The notes beneath the pieces were generated by a model. It searched no databases. It had not been told where the DNA came from and worked only from the letters and a program-made list of their open reading frames with translations. Both the position numbers and the translations under genes were made by a program. Below, piece by piece: positions 26,509-34,667 of a stretch of DNA of 49,596 bases; position 1 is the first letter of the stretch, and each line of letters starts with the position of its first letter. This stretch comes from Flavobacteriia bacterium. GTDB lineage: Bacteria; Bacteroidota; Bacteroidia; Flavobacteriales_D; Crocinitomicaceae. The DNA is taken from contig CANHQP010000028.1 of the NCBI GenBank assembly GCA_947462925.1, positions 1 through 49,596 on the forward strand, in the 5' to 3' direction.

Positions 26509-26512
26509 GATG

Positions 26513-26520
26513 CAAAATTA
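26513..26520 (-). promoter_or_regulatory. -7 promoter box TAATTTTG of rimO
   Basis: Exact TAnnTTTG match on the minus strand, only 4 nt before ATG 26508; a TTG-like -33 lies about 20 nt upstream (26541-26544 reads CTTG on the minus strand). Confidence 0.45.
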
Positions 26521-26606
26521 CGGAAAACAGTAGGAACAAGCAAGAGTTGATTTTTGCTTTAGCTTAATTATGATTTCAATAATGAATTCATTTTCAAAAT
26601 TGGTAT

Positions 26607-26614
26607 TATATTTG
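26607..26614 (+). promoter_or_regulatory. -7 promoter box TATATTTG
   Basis: Exact TAnnTTTG match, 23 nt upstream of ATG 26638. Confidence 0.5.
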
Positions 26615-26637
26615 ACCAAACACAAAAAACAAAAACC

Positions 26638-27087
26638 ATGAAATCAATCGTTATTTTACTTGCAGTTGGATTATTTTTTAGTTGTGGTACTAAAAAAATC
26701 GCCGGAGATGGAACAGGACAAACTTTAAAAACAAAACCAATGACAGCAAGTTCAACAGTTGGCGCTTTCCCTGATAAAAATGACCAAACCAATATTCAAT
26801 CTGCAAAAATTGAAGGAAATAACTTGATTTTAGAAGTTTCTTACGGTGGTGGTTGCGAGGAACATGATTTTAGTTTGGTAGGAAGTGAAATGATTTCAAA
26901 ATCTTTGCCTCCAATTCGCGCTGTCAAATTAATTCACAATGCGCGTGAAGATAAATGCAAAGCGTTAATCATGAAAACCTTGACTTTCGATATTTCTAAT
27001 TTGGCATATAAGCAAGAAGTGGGAAGTGAGATATTCTTGAAATTGGATGGTGTTGCTGATAATTTGAAATATACTTTTGCGAAATAG
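26638..27087 (+). CDS. Small lipoprotein of unknown function
   Basis: A 149-residue predicted lipoprotein (MKSIVILLAVGLFFSCGTKK). The mature part has a beta-rich domain, SAKIEGNNLILEVSYGGGCEEHDF then LIHNAREDKC and a KTLTFDISNL strand. Two cysteines, in GGGCEEHD and EDKCKA, could form a disulfide or bind metal. I recognise the pattern from Bacteroidota hypothetical proteins but know no function. It is transcribed divergently from rimO and converges on the GNAT gene, 9 bp away. Confidence 0.7.
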   Translation: MKSIVILLAVGLFFSCGTKKIAGDGTGQTLKTKPMTASSTVGAFPDKNDQTNIQSAKIEGNNLILEVSYGGGCEEHDFSLVGSEMISKSLPPIRAVKLIHNAREDKCKALIMKTLTFDISNLAYKQEVGSEIFLKLDGVADNLKYTFAK

Positions 27088-27096
27088 AGTGTTTAA

Positions 27097-27588
27097 CTAG
27101 AGATTTTTCTCCATCACAAAATCCTCCATCAAATACCCATTTCCAATCTCAATGTCTTCAACTTTGCAAATATTCATTCCGATTTTTTCGTAGAAATTTT
27201 TTGCTTTGTTGAATCGATTCACGTTCAAAAATACCCTGCTCAAATTCAGTGACTTAGTCAAATTTTCGGCGTACTGAAAAAGTTTCAATCCAATGTTTTT
27301 ACCTTGATTTTCTGGTAAAACATACAACTTGTGAATTTTCAAGGAATCAGGTTCTAATCCTGCTTGAACGCCTAAAAATCCAAGTGGAATGTCGTTTTCC
27401 GAATATATAAAATAGCGATGACCAACATCAATTGTTGATTCCAAGGATTCGATGGTGTAGAATTTATTTAACATATAAGTCAATTGCTCCTGACTCAAAA
27501 TTTCACCATACGCAACAGGCCAAGTTCCGAACACAATTTTTTGGACGATGTTCAAGTCTTTTTTGCCGATTTCAAGAATGTTTTCCAT
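27097..27588 (-). CDS. GNAT family N-acetyltransferase
   Basis: A 163-residue GNAT enzyme. The acetyl-CoA loop is LPENQGKNIGLKLFQYAEN (Q-x-x-G-x-G/A type, here QGKNIG), preceded by the strand KIHKLYVL and followed by LFLNVNRFNKAKNFYEKIGM, the motif B region. Substrate unknown. The start lies 2 bp after the stop of the S8 protease gene, so the two are cotranscribed. Confidence 0.9.
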   Translation of the reverse strand: MENILEIGKKDLNIVQKIVFGTWPVAYGEILSQEQLTYMLNKFYTIESLESTIDVGHRYFIYSENDIPLGFLGVQAGLEPDSLKIHKLYVLPENQGKNIGLKLFQYAENLTKSLNLSRVFLNVNRFNKAKNFYEKIGMNICKVEDIEIGNGYLMEDFVMEKNL

Positions 27589-27590
27589 CT

Positions 27591-29761
27591 TTATTCTTTG
27601 ATCACTTGAACAGATTTATCACCACTATTTGAGTGAATATTCAAAATGTACATGCCCGTTTGTAAGGCGGATAAATCCAATTTTCCGATTTCAAGTTGTC
27701 CATTCAATAAGATTTTTCCATCTAAACCAATCAATTGGAAGGTTTCATTTCCTGTCAAATTTCCTTGAATGTATAACAGTCCTGTCGTTGGATTTGGGAA
27801 CACTTTGACAAACGATTCTTCTGCGGTTTGGTCTATTGAAACGGTGTTTAAAGCCAATTTAATTGCTTCATAAGCATCCAATTTCCCCATTCCCCAGCGC
27901 AAACTTCCTCCTGCAGGAATCACTCCTGTATATGAATCTGTGCGCGCACTTTGGCGAATGATGTCTTTTACCTGCCATGGCATCAAATAGTGATTTGCTT
28001 CTAAAATCAACGCAACAACGCCTGTTACCATCGGAGATGACATCGAAGTTCCTGAAATTCTGGTGAATTTATAATCTGTTCCGTTGAAAGAGACTGTTTG
28101 CGCATTCGAAAATGAATTGTCTGTAAACGATGAAACCGCTGAACAAACGCTTACTCCTGGTGCAGAAATGTCTGGTTTTGAACGCTCGTCTAGTGTTGGA
28201 CCATAACTAGAGAAAGTGGCGATTGCGCCGCCAGTCAATGTTCCACTTGGCAGAGCATATTGAGATGAATGTGCCGCAACGGAGATCACACTTTCTGTGC
28301 AAGAAGGTTCGCAATTCCGTAGTTTGCATCGCCAAAAGTCGTTCCTGCTCCACCCAAAGAAAAAGGCATTCCCCAGTTTCCAACGCCGTTGGTCAACTCT
28401 GTGACATTCCATGCATGAACTGTTCCGTCTGTTGCAGAAACATTTAAGATAATTCGATATGCTGTATTCGTATTTTTGATCCTGAATCGCGCATGCGGAC
28501 GATTATTCAACGGATTGGCATTTTCCATGGATAAATTGTAGAAAACAGTATCAGTTCCAATAACCAAAAAAGTATCGATGTAATTCGTTGTCGTGGCAGA
28601 ATTGTAGAAAATACTTTCGTTCAATAAAACATTGGAAGTATTGGTAACGCTCACGCCAACTGAAAAGTTTTTGGTCGGTTCGCCCCAAAGCGTGATTGAT
28701 TGTCCCCACATATTTGGATTCGCTGAATAAGAATAAAAATCAACTTTGGATTTCAAAACGTCATTATTGAACGTTTTTTTGAGGTGAAAATTGACATCGC
28801 CATTGTTTCCGCCTGATGAAGCAAAAACAACTCCTTGGTCTGAAAGATTATCAATCGCTTGACTAATTAGCGAAGTTCCATCTAAGTTTCCAATGTAATG
28901 CAAGCCCCAACTTTGGTTGATGACCAATCTTTTGTTTGCTGCAACTGCTTTTTGGTGCATCCAATCGTAAGCATCCATCACCGCGCCGGCGTCCACCAAG
29001 AACGTGGTGAAAAGAAATTCAGCTTCATAAGCTACGCCGCGATAAGCTGTTCCTGCGCCCGAACCGCCTGCAATTCCTGCAACGTGTCCACCATGATATG
29101 CATAACTATAAATGTTTGCCGTGTCAGAACCAGCAGCCAACAAATCTGCTTGCGAAGTATATTCTGTTCCGTAATTATAACCAGTCGGATTTGGCCCACT
29201 TTGTTTGTATTGATCCCAAGCAGCTGCGATTCTGGTATATGACAAAGTAGTATCGTAATACATTGGATGCGTATAATCAAAACCCCAATCCGTAACGCCG
29301 ATGTATACATTTTTTCCTGTGTATGCTTGTGGAAGATTGATTCCCAAATGAACGCTGTCTACGCGCGCATCTTTCAGGGCTCTGTTTAAATGTGGTTGTA
29401 CTTTCGCTGCAATTTCAAGGTAAGAAATCCCAGGGATGGAAGCAATTTGTTGAATTGCATCAAGTGGAACTTTTAAAGTCACAATATTTCCGATTCGTGA
29501 ACCTTGACTGATTTCATATTGTTGTAAATTGGAAACGTTGTAGTTCGCATTGACTTTGGCAATCAATGAAATAATTTGTTTTCCATTGATTTTGTAAATC
29601 GGGTACAAATTTTCCAATTTTTGAAAAGATTTCATTCCTTCCTTAGCCCAAGTTTCTTGAATGATTTTCAAATCATGTCTTGAAGTTGTTGGCATTTGGA
29701 TTTGTGCATTCAAAGCATTCAAAGCAGTGAATAACAATATCAAGGAAAAGTATTTTTTCAT
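27591..29761 (-). pseudogene. S8 subtilisin-like serine protease with T9SS tail, interrupted by a frameshift
   Basis: Two overlapping frames together encode a full secreted protease. The first (29761 down to 28286) has a signal peptide, Asp158 in VTDWGFDYTHP and His226 in HGGHVAGIAGG. The second (to 27591) has the catalytic Ser in SGTSMSSPMVTG, then a T9SS type A sorting domain (KVFPNPTTGLLYIQG, LDLSALQTGMYILN). Reading passes from one frame to the other near 28310, where GIA and EPSCTESVISVAAHS would join if one base were restored. The total of 2171 nt is one short of a multiple of three. It may be a true decay mutation or a sequencing error; everything else looks intact. Confidence 0.85.
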
Positions 29762-29832
29762 TTTTAAAATTTATTGGTAGTTTAAAATTAAACAAATTAA
29801 ATGAATTTCAATTTGAGTTGATTATTGCGCAA

Positions 29833-29858
29833 CAAAAAAAGACTTCATTTCTGAAGTC
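29833..29858 (-). terminator. Terminator of the TPR/PD40 gene
   Basis: Stem GACTTCA / TGAAGTC with loop TTTC; on the minus strand it is followed by seven T. Confidence 0.75.
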
Positions 29859-29888
29859 TCTCTTTTGATTTATCTGGTTTTAATCTTA

Positions 29889-31265
29889 TTACTTAGGCAT
29901 CACAAAATTGGTCATATCGATTTGGTATAAATCCAAACTTGCTTTTTGACCTTGGATGGTGAAACCTGCAAAAACTGCTTTTTTCAATTCTGGGTAATAT
30001 TGGAAATGCGTATCGTTGTTTACTGTATTGATTCCACTTCCTAAATTGATTGGTTTTGACCAAGTTGAACCCAAGTTTTCAGATACAAAAATATCGTAAC
30101 CGCCCATTCCTAAATGTCCGTTTGAGCTGAAAAACAAATATCTTCCGTCTGGCGTGATATAAGGTGTTGTTTCACTTCCTGCTGTATTGATACTGTCAGA
30201 AACTGGTTTTGGTTCGCCCCAAGTTTTTCCAGTTTTTTGAGAAACATAAATGTCAAATTGTTTGCGTTCACCATTTCTGGTAGAAACAAAATACATCGTA
30301 TTTCCATCGCCAGTCACTGTTGCAGCGCCGTCAAAGAATGACGAGTTTACAGCAGCTATCTTTTTAGGATTTGACCATTTTCCTTTGGTTGTAAATTGAA
30401 TTTCAAAAATATCAGAACTTTGCGTTTGGATTTTTTCGTCAGCTGCTTCATTGTTGATTGTCATGTAAGCTATCAAACCATCTTTGGAAATCCAAGATAG
30501 CGCTTCAAAACCTGAAGCATTGATTCTGTCGATTTCATTCGTGATGCTGTCCCATTTTTGCTCTTCTTCGTTCCATTGAGCATAATAGATATCTTCAAAA
30601 TATTGTTCATCTTCAGGATTCATCAATCCGCCAGTAGTATTGTTTCTTCTTGAAGTAAAAAACATGCCTTTTCCACCTTTTACGATGATTGGCGCATATT
30701 CATTGTATCCAGAATTTACTTCACCTGCCATTTTGGTCTTGGTTGCGAAAGGCGTTTTTGCCATTTCTGCTTGAGCGAATTTACAGTTTTCAATTTTTTC
30801 TTTGATTTGTAAATCTTTAGCTTGCATTTTTGAAAGTTTTTCCAACGCAATTTCATAGTACATGATGGCAGAATCCAATTTTCCAATGCTGTGGTAGCTT
30901 TTTGCAATCACATCATAAACATCTTTGTCAACGCCGTCTGCATCCAATTTTACAGCTTTGGTCGCATATTGTAGCGCAAATCCGTAATTGTCCAAATTGT
31001 AGTGACACAAACTAATCCAATAAGGCGCTCTCCAGGTATTTGGGTCTTTTTGTGCAGCTTCTCTGAACAATATCAAGGCTTCGCGATTTTTTCTTTCGCT
31101 AAACATTTTTTTACCATCTTCAATCATAATCAATGCGGCAGATTTGTCAACCAAATTGGTCGTACTGTCTGGTGGTGTGATTGAATTACTTGCAGCAAAA
31201 ACTTTTCCGTTTAATATCGAAACGAAAAGGATTAAAGTGCAGAAAATACTTTTAAAATTCTTCAT
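29889..31265 (-). CDS. TPR and PD40 beta-propeller repeat protein
   Basis: A 458-residue secreted or periplasmic protein. ATG 31265 gives the signal peptide MKNFKSIFCTLILFVSILNG; upstream codons in frame precede it without any signal. Residues about 40-165 hold TPR repeats (WRAPYWISLCHYNLDNYGFA, KLDSAIMYYEIALEKL). Residues about 190-455 hold PD40/WD40-like propeller blades (TGDGNTMYFVSTRNG, PDGRYLFFSSNGHLGMGGYDIFV). This layout matches PorE-like T9SS proteins but without the C-terminal OmpA domain, so a role in type IX secretion or peptidoglycan attachment is only a suggestion. Confidence 0.82.
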   Translation of the reverse strand: MKNFKSIFCTLILFVSILNGKVFAASNSITPPDSTTNLVDKSAALIMIEDGKKMFSERKNREALILFREAAQKDPNTWRAPYWISLCHYNLDNYGFALQYATKAVKLDADGVDKDVYDVIAKSYHSIGKLDSAIMYYEIALEKLSKMQAKDLQIKEKIENCKFAQAEMAKTPFATKTKMAGEVNSGYNEYAPIIVKGGKGMFFTSRRNNTTGGLMNPEDEQYFEDIYYAQWNEEEQKWDSITNEIDRINASGFEALSWISKDGLIAYMTINNEAADEKIQTQSSDIFEIQFTTKGKWSNPKKIAAVNSSFFDGAATVTGDGNTMYFVSTRNGERKQFDIYVSQKTGKTWGEPKPVSDSINTAGSETTPYITPDGRYLFFSSNGHLGMGGYDIFVSENLGSTWSKPINLGSGINTVNNDTHFQYYPELKKAVFAGFTIQGQKASLDLYQIDMTNFVMPK

Positions 31266-31331
31266 AAAGTTTGATTTTGTTGATCTTATGTTAGCAATTG
31301 TGATGCCAATTAAATATTTACAATATACGAA

Positions 31332-31339
31332 CAAATATA
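31332..31339 (-). promoter_or_regulatory. -7 promoter box TATATTTG of the TPR/PD40 gene
   Basis: Exact TAnnTTTG match on the minus strand, 66 nt upstream of ATG 31265, leaving room for a 5' untranslated leader. Confidence 0.4.
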
Positions 31340-31427
31340 GTCGAATGAAATTTTATTTCAGAAATGATTTTTGGCAAAAAACGATTTTTTTTACAGTCAA
31401 ATTGTTTAAAAGTCAAAAATCAAAATT

Positions 31428-32276
31428 TTATTGATTCATGTCGCTTCGTTTGATGAATTGATTTCCGCTTAAATCCACCAAATCATGCATCGCAATTGTA
31501 GAAGCAACACTCGCTAAAATGGGTGCAAATGCAGCACAAAACCACAAGAAAAAGTGTACACAAAATTGACTAACAACGTCTATCGGCGCAACTGAAAATC
31601 GGTGCCAATCAAAAAGTGCATTCAAATTAACAGGCACCAAAATCAACAATGAAAAGACCATTCCAATCGCCAAAGTCAAACCGCGGTGTTTGCGCATGAG
31701 CAAAATACTGGCGTCGACACTCAGTTTTCGGCGTTCATTGACGTAATCCAAAAAACTGAATCCGTAATAATAGAAACTGATTAAATAAGTGATGTAAAAA
31801 ACAGGACTTTCATGAATATTATCCCAGAAAATGGCGCAAAATGCAAAAATGATTAGGAAGAAAAAATATTGCCACATGATGTTTCTTACTACAATCCGCA
31901 ATCCGCGCTTGATGTCGAGCCAAAATTGTTTCATGTTGAATGGATAATGATTTCCAGTAATAATTTTTTCAGTTTTCTGTGACAAATAGGCGAGAAGCGG
32001 TGATAAAATCGTGACAACCATGTATTTCGAAAATTGCATCAACAAAAGCGCAATCGAAATTTCAAGCATCAATTGAATCAAATACCAAACGATTCCATTC
32101 ATGGTGCGGGTGTCGGTATCAAATTGTCGATATTGTATCCAACTGCCAACTTGGTAAATTCCCAACATCAAAAAAGCAGGAATCAACGCATACCAATACA
32201 TTTTCCTTTCCCGAATGAAAAGAAAAGCCTTCCAATAAGCGCGCATTCCAAGCACAAAATCTTTGATGAAATTCAT
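31428..32276 (-). CDS. EI24/CysZ-like integral membrane protein
   Basis: A 282-residue inner-membrane protein of the EI24 (etoposide-induced 2.4, CysZ-related) fold. It opens with the typical FIKDFVLGMRAYWKAFLFI, has hydrophobic segments near residues 28-48, 65-85, 140-165, 205-225 and 240-262, and the central EKIITGNHYPF and DIKRGLRIVVRNI motifs. CysZ of E. coli is a sulfate channel; whether this homologue carries sulfate is unknown. It follows the glycosyltransferase gene by about 100 bp on the same strand. Confidence 0.8.
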   Translation of the reverse strand: MNFIKDFVLGMRAYWKAFLFIRERKMYWYALIPAFLMLGIYQVGSWIQYRQFDTDTRTMNGIVWYLIQLMLEISIALLLMQFSKYMVVTILSPLLAYLSQKTEKIITGNHYPFNMKQFWLDIKRGLRIVVRNIMWQYFFFLIIFAFCAIFWDNIHESPVFYITYLISFYYYGFSFLDYVNERRKLSVDASILLMRKHRGLTLAIGMVFSLLILVPVNLNALFDWHRFSVAPIDVVSQFCVHFFLWFCAAFAPILASVASTIAMHDLVDLSGNQFIKRSDMNQ

Positions 32277-32280
32277 TGCT

Positions 32281-32288
32281 CAAAGGTA
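32281..32288 (-). promoter_or_regulatory. -7 promoter box TACCTTTG of the EI24/CysZ-like gene
   Basis: Exact TAnnTTTG match on the minus strand, 4 nt before ATG 32276. Confidence 0.45.
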
Positions 32289-32377
32289 GGGAAAAATGGA
32301 TTATTAGATGGTTGGATTGTTTGATTAATGGACAAAAGTTCAGATCCAATAATCCATAAATCCCAAAATCTAAAAAT
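32289..32377. repeat. Second copy of the att/ctaa-rich intergenic repeat module
   Basis: Holds GGATTATTAGATGG and, in inverted sense, CCAATAATCC, then AATCCATAAATCC followed by AAAATCTAA at 32351-32373. The last segment matches 10050-10072 at 21 of 23 bases. Again it touches the stop codon of the minus-strand gene to its right. Confidence 0.5.
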
Positions 32378-33478
32378 CTAAACAAAAAAAGTTTCCTTAT
32401 AAATCGCCAAAACCTCTTCAGCGCAGGTTTCCCAGCTGAATTTTTGGATGTAGTTTTGACAATCGGCTAAATCTAATTCAGTTTCTGATTGATTCATGAA
32501 TTGTGACATTTTTGCGGTTATGTCGTTTTCATCTTTCGGGTTAACTCCAATCAAGAAACCATTTCCTATTTCTGCAATCGCGCCGTAGTTCGTGCCGATG
32601 ATTGGTTTTCCAAACGACAATGATTCCAACACAGGGAAGCCGAAACCTTCGATGAATGATGGAAAAACGAATGCTTTCGAATGGTAATACAATCCTTTCA
32701 ATTCATTTTCCGAAACGATTGATAAGTAACGAACATTTTTTGGATATTTTGAAAAATCGATTTTCATGTAATTGTGTCCAACCAAAATAAATTCCCAATC
32801 TGAGTTGGTTTTCAAGAAAGATTGAACCATTCGTCGGATATTTTTATGGCTTCTAATTTGTCCAACATACAGTAGAAATGGTTTTTCTAAATGAAATTTA
32901 CTTTTGACATCGATGATTGTTTGCTCGCTGATTTCTCCAAATTTACTGTCGAAACCATTGTAAACCAATTTAAATTTTGGGTTGGAAGCATCAGGATAAT
33001 CACTTAAAATTTCATTTTTCGCAGCATTTGAAATGAAAATCACAGAGGCTGCTTTTTTCAATGTATTTGCCAAGGTTTTCTTGAAATACCAGGTTTTGAT
33101 TCCGAATGGATCGTCAAACTTTTTAATATTTCCAGACAAATTTGAATCGTGAATCGTTGCAATCGTTTTGATTCCTTTCACAATCGGCGCATCCAAATGT
33201 GGATAATGGTAAATATCGGGATTCAATTCGCGAATGATTGCTGGCATTTTGGTGTAATTCACAATTCCCATGTGATGCAAAGCAATTTTCTTGAAAGTGA
33301 CGTTCGAATATTTTTGAAGTAAAAACAATTCATCGCTTTCAGGTAATTGTCCATTTACGAGAATAATGTACTGATTTTCATTATCTATAGCGAGTAAATG
33401 ATTCAATAAGTTTACGATATAGCGCGACATTCCAGAAACTACTGGAAAATGTAATCTAGCATCAAAAACGATTCTCAT
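32378..33478 (-). CDS. GT4 family glycosyltransferase
   Basis: A 366-residue GT-B enzyme of family GT4. The N-terminal domain begins IVFDARLHFPVVSGMSRYI with the glycine-rich acceptor loop. The C-terminal domain has LLYVGQIRSHKNIRR and the E-x7-E donor motif FIEGFGFPVLESLSFGKPI (both Glu present). It transfers a sugar from an activated donor, most likely in envelope polysaccharide or glycan assembly, given the second glycosyltransferase and flippase upstream. ATG 33478 is preceded at 7 nt by TACCTTTA, a one-mismatch -7 box. Confidence 0.92.
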   Translation of the reverse strand: MRIVFDARLHFPVVSGMSRYIVNLLNHLLAIDNENQYIILVNGQLPESDELFLLQKYSNVTFKKIALHHMGIVNYTKMPAIIRELNPDIYHYPHLDAPIVKGIKTIATIHDSNLSGNIKKFDDPFGIKTWYFKKTLANTLKKAASVIFISNAAKNEILSDYPDASNPKFKLVYNGFDSKFGEISEQTIIDVKSKFHLEKPFLLYVGQIRSHKNIRRMVQSFLKTNSDWEFILVGHNYMKIDFSKYPKNVRYLSIVSENELKGLYYHSKAFVFPSFIEGFGFPVLESLSFGKPIIGTNYGAIAEIGNGFLIGVNPKDENDITAKMSQFMNQSETELDLADCQNYIQKFSWETCAEEVLAIYKETFFV

Positions 33479-33563
33479 GAAGGGCTAAAGGTAAGGTATT
33501 TACTTGTTTAAATTGCGCTTTCGACTTCTAAAATATGCTTTTTAGAAAGTAAAATCTTGTTTT

Positions 33564-34667
33564 TTAAGCTTTTGAAATCAATTCAGCGTATTTCAGAAAT
33601 TGAATTTTTGCAGAATGTTCGTTTTCACATTTTAGTCGTGCATTTTTGCCAAGATGTTCTGTTAAATCTGGGTTTTGTGCGATTTTTTCAATTTTGGAAA
33701 CCAAGTCATCGGCGTTTTTTGGTTCAAATAAAATTCCAGTTTCTTGATCCACAATCAATTCTCTATTTCCAGGAATATCGGTCGCAAGAATCGGTAATCC
33801 AACAGCCATCGCTTGCAATATCGCGGTGCTTTGTGTTTCGGCCAAACTACTGTGAATATAAAGTTGCAAAGATTGATAAAAAGCCAACATTTCCTTTTGA
33901 TTCAAATTTCCGTGTAATTTGATTTTGTCGCTTACTTTCGATTGATCGACAAGTTGTTGCAAATACTCAAAACCTTCACCAGCTCCTGCGATATGCAATT
34001 CTAGATTTAGCGTTTTATGGTTCAACTTTTCAAATGCTTGAATCAATGTTCGGTGATCGCGCAGTGAATTGATCCTGCTTGCCATTCCAATTTTGAAAGT
34101 AGATTTTTCTTCAGTTTCGATAGTTGGTTTGAAATAGTCGGTATTGATGCCATTCGCAATTACCACCGACTTTTTGGAATATCGCAATATTCCGATATTG
34201 CGTTTTACTTCAGATTGATAGTTTTCAGTCAAATACACAATTCTGCTGCAAAAAATCACCGCCAAAAAAGACCAAATCCATTCGCTTTTGCGCTTTGCTT
34301 GATTGCTTTGATGTTCCACTGCGATGCATTTTGCTTTGTGAAACCAAAAATACCAAATTGTGGGTACAATCAAAGTCATGGAATGCAGAAAAATGAAATC
34401 AGGTTTTTGTTGTTTCAAGCTTTTTAAGTACAATTTCCAACTTGAAAAATGTTTTCCCTTTTGCTTTAAAATGGTTTCGAAAGGAATTTGATGGGTTTCG
34501 CAAAATGCTTTGTAATCGGAATCTAATGATTCAATTCCAAAATAAATGAATTGCTGTTGAAATTGTTTTTCAGTATCACCTTCGACCAAAGATTGCACAA
34601 CGCTTCCATGTCCGCCTTTTCCGGAGTAAAGCACTTGCGTGATTTTGGGTTTATTTTGAGATTCCAT
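33564..34667 (-). CDS. GT4 family glycosyltransferase carrying a palindromic-element insertion
   Basis: A 367-residue GT4 enzyme. The N-terminal loop is YSGKGGHGSVVQSLV; the C-terminal domain has IGMASRINSLRDHRTLI, LHIAGAGEGFEYL and GLPILATDIPGNREL. At the donor site the usual E-x7-E reads AETQSTAILQA, so the second Glu is Gln. Residues 156-164 (RNIGILRYS) are encoded by one copy of the 26-bp palindromic element, between the N-terminal domain and the linker before VVIANGINTDYF. The start ATG overlaps the flippase gene by 17 bp, indicating coupling. Activity is likely but the Gln change makes it less sure. Confidence 0.88.
   Translation of the reverse strand: MESQNKPKITQVLYSGKGGHGSVVQSLVEGDTEKQFQQQFIYFGIESLDSDYKAFCETHQIPFETILKQKGKHFSSWKLYLKSLKQQKPDFIFLHSMTLIVPTIWYFWFHKAKCIAVEHQSNQAKRKSEWIWSFLAVIFCSRIVYLTENYQSEVKRNIGILRYSKKSVVIANGINTDYFKPTIETEEKSTFKIGMASRINSLRDHRTLIQAFEKLNHKTLNLELHIAGAGEGFEYLQQLVDQSKVSDKIKLHGNLNQKEMLAFYQSLQLYIHSSLAETQSTAILQAMAVGLPILATDIPGNRELIVDQETGILFEPKNADDLVSKIEKIAQNPDLTEHLGKNARLKCENEHSAKIQFLKYAELISKA
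34176..34201. repeat. Palindromic element inside a glycosyltransferase gene
   Basis: A 26-bp copy with arms GGAATATCG and CGATATTGC (one mismatch to the perfect arm) and centre CAATATTC. It is read in frame by the minus-strand glycosyltransferase gene. Confidence 0.85.

Noticed and set aside
28898..29242. A 114-residue plus-strand frame opposite the S8 protease
   Set aside because: The antisense frame is Cys- and Ser-rich noise; the minus strand carries the catalytic motifs.
33770..33778. GGAATATCG-like word in the GT4 gene near 33770
   Set aside because: It encodes the conserved TDIPGN motif of the enzyme and has no matching second arm, so it is not a palindromic element copy.
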